From: Streptococcus respiraculi
GTDB lineage: Bacteria; Bacillota; Bacilli; Lactobacillales; Streptococcaceae
DNA length: 64,000 bases
NCBI RefSeq assembly: GCF_003595525.1
Contig: NZ_CP022680.1
Location: 832,001-896,000, forward strand
Direction: 5' to 3'
Part shown: positions 20,301 through 28,403 of the stretch, piece after piece
Position numbering within the stretch: position 1 is the stretch's first letter
How the letters are laid out: every line of letters begins with the position of its first letter
Program-made: the position numbers and the translations under genes
Notes under the pieces: model-generated
Databases searched by the model: none
Told to the model about the DNA's origin: nothing
What the model saw: only the letters and a program-made list of their open reading frames with translations

Positions 20301-20433
20301 CCGTGGGACTATTGAGGAAAAGATTCAAGCTCTACAAGAAAGTAAAAAGCATTTGGTGACGACCGTTCTTGACGGTAATGAAAGCAGGGCCAGCATGACA
20401 GTCGATGACATCCGAGAGATTTTGAGTATTTAA
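17344..20433 (+). CDS. SNF2-family DNA-dependent ATPase with SWIM zinc finger
   Basis: A 1029-residue Swi2/Snf2 protein. The N-terminus carries a SWIM zinc finger with C52, C54, C63 and H65 (CxC...CxH). After a long middle region comes the SNF2 ATPase: DDMGLGKT (from residue 610, Walker A), DEAQ box, SGTPIENHLSELWSIF, then the helicase C half with SQFRTML and AHRMGQTEKVECYRLI. This architecture is common in streptococci and is thought to remodel DNA-protein complexes; the exact role is unknown. The TAA stop is also the first bases of a MITE-like repeat (20431-20584). Confidence 0.93.
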   Translation: MGRLMPGRIRQEGILLYESGQVEVKQVEDRQLFLTIEEEDFCYALEESKLSCSCDTFSSKGYCKHLAAAEYFLKNDPEGKVLEEQLSADKEEHEETVRRTYAGGLFLDNLLESTQEADIHYRLAVEGQMMLFDHNIDWTLKIQRGVDPRSYIIRDIGAFLQILKKGGYFQIGKQYYERISFEQFDVASQDLVTFLWRLIPDKKVGDLEILVHYGRHLRLPLANFEEGLDVLTQLESFEFQYDMNTYTELQLLAFDAQAERYFFEVVVHQYMIELRVEERPFRELFNGRYLLVDNRLYYLDRKQEQIIAALKGLVPSESGEKSVQFDFQDQERLALSLLELELVGNVKAPKRFVISDFRPRFDFFLRAEGEIELRLTLEFDKIQVASREALHLLPFSYHFQHVAQVEAVIQEAGFRGDFIAYHPPLAPTDWYRFFSQTLPRFQSLGQVQLSSELESMMVETQPTIKVEPHGSLLDISFDFAGIAEDEIDQAVTALLTDATHFTSQTGKVLVFDEETRRLSQTLQDLRARYQSAGHLSLDRIASYQLAQIWAGKDTVQFSKEFQQLAYDLAHPESFELPKLQVTASLRDYQLLGVKWLSMLDYHGFGGILADDMGLGKTLQTIAFLSSHLEKDAKVLILAPSSLIYNWQSECQTFAPELDVAVAYGNKEKREDLILAGHQIIITSYHSFRQDVELYQHHRYDYLILDEAQVMKNAQSKIAQLLREFEVGNCFALSGTPIENHLSELWSIFQIVLPGLLPGKAEFAKLSAEEVARVIKPFVLRRKKEDVLLELPDLLEINVLNELTDEQKIVYLAQLKQMQSSIIDASDAEIQRKKMEILAGITRLRQICDTPKLFMLDYKGESGKLESLRELLVQLKEGNHRILIFSQFRTMLDMIEEELEVLGLTSYKLTGSTPANLRQEMTTAFNAGSRDAFLISLKAGGVGLNLTGADSVILVDLWWNPAVEAQAISRAHRMGQTEKVECYRLITRGTIEEKIQALQESKKHLVTTVLDGNESRASMTVDDIREILSI

Positions 20434-20584
20434 GAACCTTATTTACAGCTCAGCAACTCTATTCAGAGCTTATTTTACGCTACTCATCATTGTCTTTTTT
20501 CGAAATAGGGTCAGTATTCCTTCAAAAAAACGCCTTGGTGATTGTAAAATAAAGAATTACTTCGCTTATGAAAACAGGTTCTAA
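20431..20584. repeat. MITE-like repeat, copy A
   Basis: About 154 bases bounded by TAAGAACCT and the inverted AGGTTCTAA. It shares a block starting CTCAGCAACTCTATTCAG and an inner right block (AGAATTACTTC, CTTAT) with copy B at 56012-56135; the middle differs. It has no coding content. The first three bases are the stop codon of the SNF2 gene. Confidence 0.75.
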
Positions 20585-20658
20585 GAGTCTCAAATCAGTT
20601 GTTAGAGGCCTTTGCCAGCTGGCTCTAAGGAAAAATGATAGTCAAAGTGCGTAAGGTG

Positions 20659-20667
20659 TGGTATAAT
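20659..20667 (+). promoter_or_regulatory. Extended -10 promoter before the unknown gene at 20.7 kb
   Basis: TGGTATAAT lies about 30 bases before the start codon and only 75 bases after the MITE-like repeat. The -35 region is weak. Confidence 0.6.
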
Positions 20668-20689
20668 AAACGTTTGAAAGGAAGAATGT

Positions 20690-21364
20690 ATGGTGAGAAT
20701 GCAGACAAGATTTCCCCTAGTAGCCGATGATGAGTTAATCGTGGGAGAAAATCCTGAAATGAGATTATATGATGAGGGGGACTTGATTAGTAATATCAAA
20801 GGTCCTTATCAGGATAGGGAATTTGGGCAAGAAGTAGCGAATCAGGCTGTTCCTCAATGTCAAGGGGAACGTGGGGCAGAAGAGGCCTTATTGCCACCGC
20901 TATTTAAAGCAACCCCGAGTCCGTATTCTCGAAAAGAACGCTACCAAAAGCCAACATCTTCTGTTTCTTCTGCTCCGCAAGTGAAAACACAAGGGCAGTT
21001 GGCACGAGAGACAGCGCGTGAAGATTTGAAGAAAAAACGTTCGGCCTCTTATCTTCACCAAGAAAAGCCACGCCATATTCTACAAGAAAAGCGTCAGGTG
21101 ACTACCCCCTTGCTCAAAAAGCCAGTGCCTCACTTAACTGCCTTGGCCAATCGCTTACAACAGACAGACTATATTTTGGCGGACGTGCCAGCGGTTTATT
21201 CACTGCAAAAAGAAGACCGAGAGCAAGAACAAGCAGTCAAGAAAAATTCCTATGATTTTTTGAAGAAAAGTCAGGTCTACAATTACCCAGAGCGCAAGGT
21301 ACAACGTGAGCGTCGTCTGGCACAAGAATTAAATCTAACACACATGGAAGAGGGATTGGAATGA
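20690..21364 (+). CDS. Conserved cytosolic protein, unknown function
   Basis: 224 residues, hydrophilic, with no membrane segment. It is rich in Lys, Gln, Arg and Pro (for example [20 protein letters not shown]), so much of it is probably disordered. The N-terminus is acidic and the C-terminus helical ([21 protein letters not shown]). ATG 20690 and ATG 20699 are both usable; AAAGGAAG lies upstream. It overlaps the murC start by four bases, so it is co-translated with murC. No function can be inferred beyond a tie to wall synthesis by position. Confidence 0.75.
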   Translation: MVRMQTRFPLVADDELIVGENPEMRLYDEGDLISNIKGPYQDREFGQEVANQAVPQCQGERGAEEALLPPLFKATPSPYSRKERYQKPTSSVSSAPQVKTQGQLARETAREDLKKKRSASYLHQEKPRHILQEKRQVTTPLLKKPVPHLTALANRLQQTDYILADVPAVYSLQKEDREQEQAVKKNSYDFLKKSQVYNYPERKVQRERRLAQELNLTHMEEGLE

Positions 21365-22692
21365 CAAAAACCTATCATTTTATCGGAATTAAGGGGTCAG
21401 GAATGAGTGCTCTGGCTTTAATGTTGCATCAAATGGGGCACAAGGTACAAGGAAGTGATGTTGAAAAGTACTATTTCACGCAACGTGGACTTGAACAAGC
21501 AGGGATTAAGATTCTCCCATTCAATGAAGAAAACATTACGACAGATGTCGAATTGATAGCAGGAAACGCTTTCCGTCCAGATAACAATGTCGAGATTGCC
21601 TATGCGGATGCAAATGGCTTTCCTTATAAACGCTACCATGAGTTTCTCGGGCAATTCATGCGTGATTTCACGAGTTTTGGTGTGGCAGGAGCGCATGGAA
21701 AAACATCGACAACCGGGCTTCTTGCGCACGTTATGCGCAATATCACGGATACCAGCTACTTGATTGGAGATGGAACAGGTCGTGGTTCGGAAAATGCTCA
21801 GTATTTTGTCTTTGAATCAGACGAATACGAGCGCCATTTCATGCCTTATCACCCAGAATATAGCATCATTACCAATATTGACTTTGATCACCCAGACTAT
21901 TTTACTAGTTTAGAGGATGTCTTCCATGCCTTTGATGACTATGCCAAGCAGGTACAAAAGGGCTTGTTTGTCTATGGTGAAGATGAGCAACTCCGCCATA
22001 TTACAGCAACTGCACCGATCTACTACTACGGTTTTAATGAGGACAATGACTTTGTAGCCTATGATTTGCAGCCGTCAACGACTGGTTCGCAGTTTAAGGT
22101 CCGCCATGACGGACAAGAATTAGGTCAGTTCCAAATTCCGACCTTTGGTCGTCACAATGTTCTTAATGCGACAGCAGTGATTGCAAATCTATTTGTTGCA
22201 GGATTTGATTTGAACTTGGTAGTAGAACACCTCAAATCATTTGAAGGCGTGAAGCGTCGCTTCACTGAAAAAATCGTCAATGACACGGTCATTATCGATG
22301 ACTTTGCACATCATCCGACAGAAATTATTGCAACGATTGACGCTGCTCGTCAAAAATACCCAAGTAAAGAAATTGTAGCCATTTTTCAACCGCATACTTT
22401 TACGCGGACCATTGCCTTGTTAGATGAATTTTCCCTTGCCTTGAGTGAGGCGGACGCCGTCTACCTAGCGCCGATTTATGGCTCAGCCCGCGAGACAGAC
22501 AATGGTCAGGTGAAAGTTGAGGATCTGGCGGCCAAAATTAGTAAAAAAGGTGGTATCGTATCGCTTGAAAATACCTCACCGCTCCTTGACCATGACAATG
22601 CAGTTTATGTCTTTATGGGAGCAGGAGACATTCAATCCTACGAATATTCATTTGAACGCTTACTTTCAAACTTATCCAATAACGTTCAGTAA
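21361..22692 (+). CDS. murC: UDP-N-acetylmuramate--L-alanine ligase
   Basis: Adds L-Ala to UDP-MurNAc, the first peptide step of peptidoglycan synthesis. It has 443 residues. The Rossmann start [12 protein letters not shown] is followed by the ATP loop GAHGKTSTT, the central-domain ESDEYERHF and [10 protein letters not shown], and the ADP-binding [10 protein letters not shown]. All expected domains are present and the length is normal. Its start overlaps the stop of the upstream unknown gene (ATGA). Confidence 0.97.
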   Translation: MTKTYHFIGIKGSGMSALALMLHQMGHKVQGSDVEKYYFTQRGLEQAGIKILPFNEENITTDVELIAGNAFRPDNNVEIAYADANGFPYKRYHEFLGQFMRDFTSFGVAGAHGKTSTTGLLAHVMRNITDTSYLIGDGTGRGSENAQYFVFESDEYERHFMPYHPEYSIITNIDFDHPDYFTSLEDVFHAFDDYAKQVQKGLFVYGEDEQLRHITATAPIYYYGFNEDNDFVAYDLQPSTTGSQFKVRHDGQELGQFQIPTFGRHNVLNATAVIANLFVAGFDLNLVVEHLKSFEGVKRRFTEKIVNDTVIIDDFAHHPTEIIATIDAARQKYPSKEIVAIFQPHTFTRTIALLDEFSLALSEADAVYLAPIYGSARETDNGQVKVEDLAAKISKKGGIVSLENTSPLLDHDNAVYVFMGAGDIQSYEYSFERLLSNLSNNVQ

Positions 22693-22747
22693 GGAATACA
22701 GGAGACAGCGGATTTTCCACTGTCTCTGCTAATTTTAAGGAGAACAC

Positions 22748-23233
22748 ATGCAAATTCGACACGCACGATTCGCAGACCTTGAAGCGGTGAATCGTATTGA
22801 GCAAGACAATTTCAGCCAAGAAGAACAGATTGCTCAGGGAGTGCTGGCTTTTTATTTAGAACATGAGCAGAAGACTTGCCTGGTTATGGAAGACGCAGGG
22901 ACGGTTGCAGGTTACATCTTGGCACTTCCGACAAAGCAAGCGACAGTTACGGATGACCTATTTGAAAGACTTGAGCAGACGGATGGTCCTCTACCATATC
23001 TAGCAATTGTCAGTCTATCCGTAGCGGATGCCTATAAGGGGCAGGGTATAGGGACTTTGCTACTTGCTGCAATCAAGGAAATGGCAGTCCAGGGAAACTA
23101 TCAGGGCATCAGCCTAACCTGCAAGGATTATCTCCTGTCTTATTACGGCATGTATCAGTTTGAAGATTTGGGTGTTTCAGAATCTCAGTTCGGAGGTAAA
23201 ATTTGGTACGATATGTATTGGAAATGTCCTTGA
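22748..23233 (+). CDS. GNAT-family N-acetyltransferase
   Basis: A 161-residue GCN5-related acetyltransferase. The acetyl-CoA pyrophosphate loop is seen in DAYKGQGIGTLLLAAI (about residues 93-108), and the preceding strand VAGYILAL and LAIVSLSV fit the fold. The LTCKDYLLSYYGMYQFEDLG part resembles the C-terminal strands of aralkylamine/polyamine-type members. The substrate is unknown. It follows murC after 55 bases with a good AAGGAG ribosome site. Confidence 0.85.
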   Translation: MQIRHARFADLEAVNRIEQDNFSQEEQIAQGVLAFYLEHEQKTCLVMEDAGTVAGYILALPTKQATVTDDLFERLEQTDGPLPYLAIVSLSVADAYKGQGIGTLLLAAIKEMAVQGNYQGISLTCKDYLLSYYGMYQFEDLGVSESQFGGKIWYDMYWKCP

Positions 23234-23247
23234 CATAGTAACCCTGC

Positions 23248-23276
23248 TTGATTTTGTAACACTTTTAAGATATAAT
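23248..23276 (+). promoter_or_regulatory. Promoter of mltG
   Basis: TTGATT (23248-23253), a 17-base spacer and consensus TATAAT (23271-23276), about 30 bases before the start codon. A TTGACA at 23230-23235 is too far upstream to serve this -10. Confidence 0.75.
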
Positions 23277-23306
23277 GGCTTGTAACTGTTTGAAAGGAGC
23301 TTTATT

Positions 23307-24746
23307 GTGACAAAAGATGCACGTGAAAAAGATGCGCAACCTTTGAGTTTTCGTGATAAGATTTTACGGGAATTAGAAGAGATAAAAGCAGCGTCTGCTT
23401 CAGAAAAAGCTGATTTTCTTTCTGACACTTCAGACCATCAATGGATGGAAGAGGATTTAACCGATACGGTTGCGCTTCATCGCCCATCATTGACTGAAAC
23501 TGTTAGCGAAGACGAAGAATTATTAGAAGATACGATTATCTCGCCTGACATTAGTAGAATTTCTAGGGATATGCAACCTGACATGCGACAAAGACGAAAC
23601 CGAAATCGGAAAACGCAAGACAATGTGGCCAAACAAATTGTCAAATTTGTGATGACAGCCGTTATCCTCTTGTTAGTGATAACAGGGATTTCCGTCTGTT
23701 TCTATATCAAATCAAGTTTAGAACCAGTCAATACGCGGGCAACGGAAATAGTTCAAGTAGAAATTCCAGAGGGTTCTTCTACAAAGGAGATTGCTCGAAT
23801 TCTGGAAGGATACCACTTGATTAAAAATGCAACAGTTTTTAATTATTACGCAAAACTAAAAAGCTATAACAATTTTCAAAGTGGATTCTATAATTTAAAC
23901 CAGTCTATGTCAGTAGATGAACTTGCAAAAGCCTTGCAAGAAAGTGGCACGCCGACAGCGCAAGAGCCAATTGCAGGAAAAGTTCTTGTCGTAGAAGGTC
24001 TGACAATCAAACAAATTGCTCGGGCAATTACAGATAATGTTCACACATCTGATAAGGAAGATAAAACCCCATTCACAGAAGAAGCCTTTCTTGAAACTGT
24101 TCAAAATGAGGACTTCATCAAGCGAATGGTAGCAGCCTATCCAAAATTATTGGGCAGTCTGCCTGCGGGAAATAGTGGTGTCAAATACCGTTTAGAAGGA
24201 TATTTGTTCCCTGCGACCTACGAATATTCAAAAAACACAACGATTGAACAATTAATCGAGCAGATGCTTTCAGCTATGGATAGTCGTCTGCAGCCGTACT
24301 ACAATCAATTAGCTGCAAAAGGCCTTAATGTCAACGAGCTTTTGACCTTGGCATCACTGGTTGAGAAAGAAGGTTCAACGGATGAAGATCGACGCAATAT
24401 TGCGAGTGTATTTTTCAACCGTCTAAATCTAGGTATGCCACTCCAATCGAATATTGCGATTTTATATGCAATGGATAAGTTGGGTGAAAAGACGACCTTG
24501 AAAGAAGATACAACGATTGATACGACGATTAATTCCCCTTATAATATCTATGTCAACACTGGCTTGATGCCTGGTCCAGTCGATAGCCCAAGTCTCTCTG
24601 CAATTGAAGCAACCTTTGCTCCAAATAAAACAAACTATTATTACTTTGTAGCAGATGTTACGACAGGTGCGGTCTACTTTGCTGAAACAGGTGAAGAGCA
24701 CAATCAAAACGTTGAAAAATATGTCAATAGCAAAGTAAGCAATTAG
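23307..24746 (+). CDS. mltG: Endolytic murein transglycosylase MltG
   Basis: Membrane-anchored YceG-family enzyme that cleaves nascent glycan strands. It has 479 residues with a long acidic cytoplasmic N-terminus (about 1-105), as known for streptococcal MltG. One TM helix follows (about 112-134, IVKFVMTAVILLLVITGISV), then a LysM-like part and the catalytic YceG domain. LASLVEKEGS carries the expected catalytic Glu. TINSPYNIYVNTGLMPGPVDSPS is typical of the C-terminal half. A terminator follows at 24762. Confidence 0.93.
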   Translation: MTKDAREKDAQPLSFRDKILRELEEIKAASASEKADFLSDTSDHQWMEEDLTDTVALHRPSLTETVSEDEELLEDTIISPDISRISRDMQPDMRQRRNRNRKTQDNVAKQIVKFVMTAVILLLVITGISVCFYIKSSLEPVNTRATEIVQVEIPEGSSTKEIARILEGYHLIKNATVFNYYAKLKSYNNFQSGFYNLNQSMSVDELAKALQESGTPTAQEPIAGKVLVVEGLTIKQIARAITDNVHTSDKEDKTPFTEEAFLETVQNEDFIKRMVAAYPKLLGSLPAGNSGVKYRLEGYLFPATYEYSKNTTIEQLIEQMLSAMDSRLQPYYNQLAAKGLNVNELLTLASLVEKEGSTDEDRRNIASVFFNRLNLGMPLQSNIAILYAMDKLGEKTTLKEDTTIDTTINSPYNIYVNTGLMPGPVDSPSLSAIEATFAPNKTNYYYFVADVTTGAVYFAETGEEHNQNVEKYVNSKVSN

Positions 24747-24761
24747 AGCAATAGCTCGGAT

Positions 24762-24792
24762 AAAATTATGTGGTTTTCCGCATAATTTTGTT
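24762..24792 (+). terminator. Terminator between mltG and greA
   Basis: Stem AAAATTATGTGG (24762-24773) / CCGCATAATTTT (24778-24789) with one G-T pair, then GTTTT. The A-rich left arm could also let it work on the minus strand. Confidence 0.75.
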
Positions 24793-24833
24793 TTCATCAC
24801 AGAATTTTAAATGTAAAGGAAGAAAAAAAGAAC

Positions 24834-25316
24834 ATGGCTGAAAAAACATATCCAATGACGATTGAAGAAAAGGAAAAATTGGAAAAAGAATTAGAAGAGT
24901 TAAAACTCGTGCGTCGTCCTGAAATTGTTGAGCGTATCAAGATTGCTCGCTCTTACGGAGACTTGTCTGAGAACTCTGAGTACGAAGCAGCAAAAGATGA
25001 ACAAGCTTTTGTCGAAGGGCAAATTTCAATGATTGAGACCAAAATTCGTTACGCAGAGATTGTCAACAGTGATGCAGTAGCAGCAGATGAAGTCGCAATC
25101 GGTAAAACTGTGACCATTCAAGAAGTTGGTGAGACCGACGAAGAAGTCTACATGATCGTAGGAGCAGCAGGAGCTGATGCCTTTGCTAATAAAGTCTCAA
25201 ATGAAAGTCCAATTGGTCAAGCCCTTATCGGCAAGAAAACAGGCGATATTGCTACTGTTCAGACACCTGTTGGTAGCTACGAAGTCAAGATTTTAAGCGT
25301 AGCAAAAACAAAATAA
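24834..25316 (+). CDS. greA: Transcription elongation factor GreA
   Basis: Rescues backtracked RNA polymerase by stimulating transcript cleavage. It has the normal length of 160 residues. The N-terminal coiled coil carries the acidic tip [20 protein letters not shown] and the C-terminal FKBP-like domain ends in [18 protein letters not shown] sequence ([21 protein letters not shown] in divergent form). It is a single-gene unit between a terminator and the IS scar region. Confidence 0.96.
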   Translation: MAEKTYPMTIEEKEKLEKELEELKLVRRPEIVERIKIARSYGDLSENSEYEAAKDEQAFVEGQISMIETKIRYAEIVNSDAVAADEVAIGKTVTIQEVGETDEEVYMIVGAAGADAFANKVSNESPIGQALIGKKTGDIATVQTPVGSYEVKILSVAKTK

Positions 25317-25408
25317 TTATTGATAGAAGTGTCTTTCTGCTATTTTTATAGCCAGGAGACGTATTAATAGAATATAAGAAAACTCTATTTCCTAGCATGA
25401 TGCTCCAT

Positions 25409-25498
25409 TGAACGGCTCCCTGTCAAGTAGACAGTCAAATAATGAAAGATACTAAGCAACCTGATTCCTGAATTCCCAAGGAGTCAGGTTGTTTAGTT
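25409..25498 (-). mobile_element. End fragment of the same IS3-family element
   Basis: About 90 bases almost identical to 9880-9970: TGAACGGCTCCCTGTCAAGTAG, then the stretch encoding the OrfB C-terminus on the minus strand. It contains a hairpin (CAACCTGATTCC / GGAGTCAGGTTG). It breaks off at the point where IS200-like sequence begins. Confidence 0.75.
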
Positions 25499-26272
25499 AT
25501 GTGGCTTTAAGCCCGTCTCGCTCCGATAGGTGCGAGACAAATAAACTACCCGCTAAGCGGGTGCGCATCGACTGTTATACAAAAAACTCTCCAAACGCGA
25601 TACAATAAAGGTGTTCAAGTCTACTGCAAAGCGAAAGGAGATACTAATATGGCACTCAGGAACATAGTTTATCGCACATAAAATGGATGTGTTCTATCAC
25701 ATTGTGTTTCCCCCTAAGTATAGACGAAAAATCATCGATAATCAATATAGAAGTAGTTTGGGAGAGATATTTCGCCGATTATGCAGTTATAAGGGGGTGG
25801 AAATTATAGAAGGACATCTGATGCCAGACCATGTTCACATGTTAGTGAGCATTCCACCACGAATAAGTGTATCCAGTTTCATGGGGTACTAAAAAGGGAA
25901 GAGTGCCTTAATAATGTTTTATAAACACGCCAATTTAAAATATAAATTTGGGAACTGCCATTTTTGGGCAGAGGGATATTACATGAGTAACGGTTGGTCT
26001 CAATGAAGCCACCACAAAGAAATATATCCAAGATTAAACAAATAATTTGGGAGATTATTTGTTCCGTGATATAGCACTGGATAAATTGAGTGTGAAAGAA
26101 TATGAAGATCCCTTTAGGGATAGTGGCAAGTAGTACAACTGCCTCTTTGAGAGGCCAGTGACGAGTCGAGAGCAGTGAGGCTTGAACAAAGTGAAAGCCA
26201 GCGTCTTTAGGCGCTGGCTGGTGATGTGTGCCTATACCCCTTGTTCAAACCACCCGTTTGATGGGTGGTCAT
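25499..26272 (+). mobile_element. Decayed IS200/IS605-family element
   Basis: The left part has hairpins GTCTCGC / GCGAGAC (about 25513-25535) and ACCCGC / GCGGGT (about 25549-25563). The right part has AGCCAGCG / CGCTGGCT (about 26198-26222) and ACCACCC / GGGTGGT (about 26249-26270). These subterminal hairpins are what TnpA of this family recognises. The transposase between them is broken. Exact ends cannot be fixed by eye, and the last hairpin may also serve as the yidC terminator on the minus strand. Confidence 0.65.
25650..26133 (+). pseudogene. tnpA: IS200-type transposase TnpA, broken
   Basis: The Y1 HUH transposase is recognisable across three frames. MALRNIVYRT ends in TAA at about 25678. 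A shifted frame gives MDVFYHIVFPPKYRRK through EGHLMPDHVHMLVSIPPR, carrying the HUH metal motif HVH. TAA follows after SSFMGY near 25890. Then KGKSALIMF and FWAEGYYMS appear, with a further shift near 25990 and a TAA near 26036, before DIALDKLSVKEYEDPF to the TAG at 26131. At least two frameshifts and two or more stops make it inactive. Confidence 0.85.
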
Positions 26273-26275
26273 AGT

Positions 26276-27196
26276 TTACCGTGAACGTTGTTTACCAGCG
26301 TTGCGGTTTTTCTTTTTCGGTGATGAAGTAGTAATGGCACTATCCATCGTAGGGGTCACATCTTTGACGCGGGTACTTGTGCGGAGGGGTTTCGGTGGGT
26401 TTTGTTCAAACTCCTCTGCAATCTGCTTGCGAAGTTTTGGTTTGAGGAAGAAGTTGGTAATCACTTGTTGGATGATTCCGATAACTCCACCGACTACCCA
26501 GTAGAGAGTCACACCCGCAGGAGAGCTCCATGAGAAGAAGACAATCATAAGCGGGTTCATCAACATCATGGATTTCATTTGTTTCTTTTGTTCTTCTTCC
26601 ATACCAACTTGCATGAGAAGGGACTGGAAGAAGTAGAGGACACCTGCTACAGCTGTCAGAATGATGCTTGACTTACCAAGAGAAATTCCCATAAAGCTAG
26701 CGTCCGCAATTCCTTCTGTATAGCGAGCAGCGTAAAAGAGAGCTGAGAAGAATGGCATTTGAATCAAAAGTGGTAGACATCCCATTCCACCAAACATGCT
26801 GACACCGTACTCTTTTTGAGTGGCAAAGAGTTCTTGTTGGGCAGCGAGCTGTTCTTCTTGTGAGCTTGCATTTTTCATCCGTTCTTGGATAGGACCAAGA
26901 ATCGGTTTAAGATAATGCATTTTTTCAGATTGATAAGTTGCTTTCCAAGATTGGTAAATCCCAAGTGGCAAGATGAGTAAACGGACACAGATGGTCACAA
27001 CGATGATGGCTACCCCAAATCCAAGTCCTTGGCTTTCGGCAAAGAACTGGATGACATTTCCCATTGGCTCAACGAGGAGTTTGTAGACCCAACCTTCCCC
27101 AGTTGGTACGCCATTTTTGGTTTGTACGCAACCAGATAAAAAGAAGAGCATAGACAAGATAAGCCCTGATAATAGAATACGATTTGATTTTTTCAC
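26276..27196 (-). CDS. yidC: Membrane protein insertase YidC (lipoprotein form)
   Basis: Inserts and folds membrane proteins, with or without Sec. The 306-residue protein has a lipoprotein signal ending in the lipobox LSGC, with C23 as the modified residue. The YidC/Oxa1 core of about five TM helices follows (starting GVAIIVVTICVRLLILPLG, with the hydrophilic-groove Arg). The C-terminus is Lys/Arg-rich (PKKKNRNAGKQRSR), useful for ribosome contact. It lies 65 bases after acyP on the same strand and is probably co-transcribed with it. Confidence 0.95.
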   Translation of the reverse strand: MKKSNRILLSGLILSMLFFLSGCVQTKNGVPTGEGWVYKLLVEPMGNVIQFFAESQGLGFGVAIIVVTICVRLLILPLGIYQSWKATYQSEKMHYLKPILGPIQERMKNASSQEEQLAAQQELFATQKEYGVSMFGGMGCLPLLIQMPFFSALFYAARYTEGIADASFMGISLGKSSIILTAVAGVLYFFQSLLMQVGMEEEQKKQMKSMMLMNPLMIVFFSWSSPAGVTLYWVVGGVIGIIQQVITNFFLKPKLRKQIAEEFEQNPPKPLRTSTRVKDVTPTMDSAITTSSPKKKNRNAGKQRSR

Positions 27197-27261
27197 GTTC
27201 TCATTTCCTTTTTTACATGATACACTCTATTTTACTTGTTTTGGAGAAAATATACAAGTCT

Positions 27262-27546
27262 TTAATGCCACTGTTTGACCTGAAAATCACTAAAGGTTTC
27301 AAAGTTTGCAAGGGTTACATCCAGATAGCTAACCTTGGCCATGCGTGATGGTCCTTTTCTGATTTCTTGAATAAACTGGCTGAGTTTGGCAGGGTTCTCA
27401 GACTGAGCGAGAATAGTGACGGTTCCGTCTTCGTTGTTCCAGACTCGGCCATAGATATCGCCGATTGCTACAGCCAGATATTGGACAGACCAGCGAAAGC
27501 CGACTCCCTGTACCCGACCAGAAGCAATCATTTTTACTTTTTGCAT
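27262..27546 (-). CDS. acyP: Acylphosphatase
   Basis: Hydrolyses acyl phosphates such as acetyl phosphate. It has 94 residues, the standard size. The phosphate loop GRVQGVGFRWSV with the catalytic Arg and the catalytic Asn in GRVWNNEDGTV are both present. It is transcribed away from the SpoU methyltransferase gene and lies just upstream of yidC, a pairing often seen in streptococci. Confidence 0.95.
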   Translation of the reverse strand: MQKVKMIASGRVQGVGFRWSVQYLAVAIGDIYGRVWNNEDGTVTILAQSENPAKLSQFIQEIRKGPSRMAKVSYLDVTLANFETFSDFQVKQWH

Positions 27547-27558
27547 GTGTTTCTCCTT

Positions 27559-27587
27559 TTGACAAGACCTTTACTTTATTATATCAT
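27559..27587 (+). promoter_or_regulatory. Promoter of the SpoU methyltransferase gene
   Basis: Consensus TTGACA (27559-27564), a 17-base spacer and TATCAT (27582-27587), about 30 bases before the ATG at 27618. It overlaps the acyP leader in the other direction. Confidence 0.75.
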
Positions 27588-27617
27588 TGATGGTAATGAA
27601 AGAAAATGGGGAATCGT

Positions 27618-28358
27618 ATGGAAGTTATTCGTTCCAAGTCCAATCGACTGATTAAGGAAACAAAAAAATTACACCAGAAGAAGTATCGTAAGCAGTCCTA
27701 TTTGATTGAGGGCTGGCATTTATTTGAAGAAGCTTGTCAAGCCAAGGCTGACATTGAGCAGGTCTTTGTCCTAGAAGAATATGTGGATAGGGTAGTAGGA
27801 GATGTTCCTGTGACAGTGGTTAGTCCAGAGATTTTGCAGGAGTTGGCAGACAGCCAAACCCCGCAGGGCATTGTCGCGCAGCTAGCCCTACCAGAGGCTT
27901 TTCTGTTAAAGGAATTTACGGGCAAATATCTCGTCTTAGAAGATGTTCAGGATCCAGGCAATGTCGGAACCATGATTCGGACGGCAGATGCCGCAGGTTA
28001 TGATGCGGTTTTTATTTCAGACAAGACTGCTGATATCTACAGTCTTAAAACCCTACGTTCTATGCAGGGCAGTCATTTTCACTTACCAGTTTATCGAGTG
28101 GGGATGGATGAGTTGCTTGCTCAGTTCAAAGCTCAAGGGATCCGTATCTTAGCAACCACCTTGTCAAGCACTTCTATAGACTACAGGACGGTTGAGGTAC
28201 CAGCATCATTTGCCATTATCATGGGGAATGAAGGGCAGGGTATTTCTCAAATGGTAGAAGCAGCAGCAGACGACTTGGTCCACATTTCTATGCCGGGTCA
28301 AGCAGAGAGTTTGAATGTTGCGGTTGCTGCAGGCATTCTCCTCTTTAGCTTCATTTAA
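27618..28358 (+). CDS. SpoU (TrmH)-family RNA 2'-O-methyltransferase
   Basis: SAM-dependent RNA ribose methyltransferase with a C-terminal SPOUT knot. It has 246 residues from ATG 27618 (MEVIRSKSNRLIKETKKL), preferred because a GGGGAA site lies upstream; ATG 27606 is possible. An N-terminal L30e-like substrate domain is followed by the three SpoU motifs: DVQDPGNVGTMIRTADAAG, IIMGNEGQG and SLNVAVAAGILLF. It resembles YsgA/RlmB-like proteins of streptococci; the exact rRNA or tRNA site is unknown. Confidence 0.92.
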   Translation: MEVIRSKSNRLIKETKKLHQKKYRKQSYLIEGWHLFEEACQAKADIEQVFVLEEYVDRVVGDVPVTVVSPEILQELADSQTPQGIVAQLALPEAFLLKEFTGKYLVLEDVQDPGNVGTMIRTADAAGYDAVFISDKTADIYSLKTLRSMQGSHFHLPVYRVGMDELLAQFKAQGIRILATTLSSTSIDYRTVEVPASFAIIMGNEGQGISQMVEAAADDLVHISMPGQAESLNVAVAAGILLFSFI

Positions 28359-28376
28359 GTTAGAAGTTATAAACTA

Positions 28377-28385
28377 TGGTATAAT
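28377..28385 (+). promoter_or_regulatory. Extended -10 promoter of the HD-domain gene
   Basis: TGGTATAAT lies 19 bases before ATG 28404, with an ACGAGGTG ribosome site between. Confidence 0.65.
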
Positions 28386-28403
28386 AGAAAACGAGGTGAT
28401 TGA

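Noticed and set aside
24216..24223. TACGAATA in mltG and again in murC near 22639 as cin-boxes
   Set aside because: Both are inside conserved coding sequence, lack the T-tract, and have no gene start downstream.
25513..25563. Two hairpins in front of the IS200 remnant as a riboswitch
   Set aside because: They fit the subterminal hairpins of IS200/IS605 elements and the gene behind them is a broken transposase.
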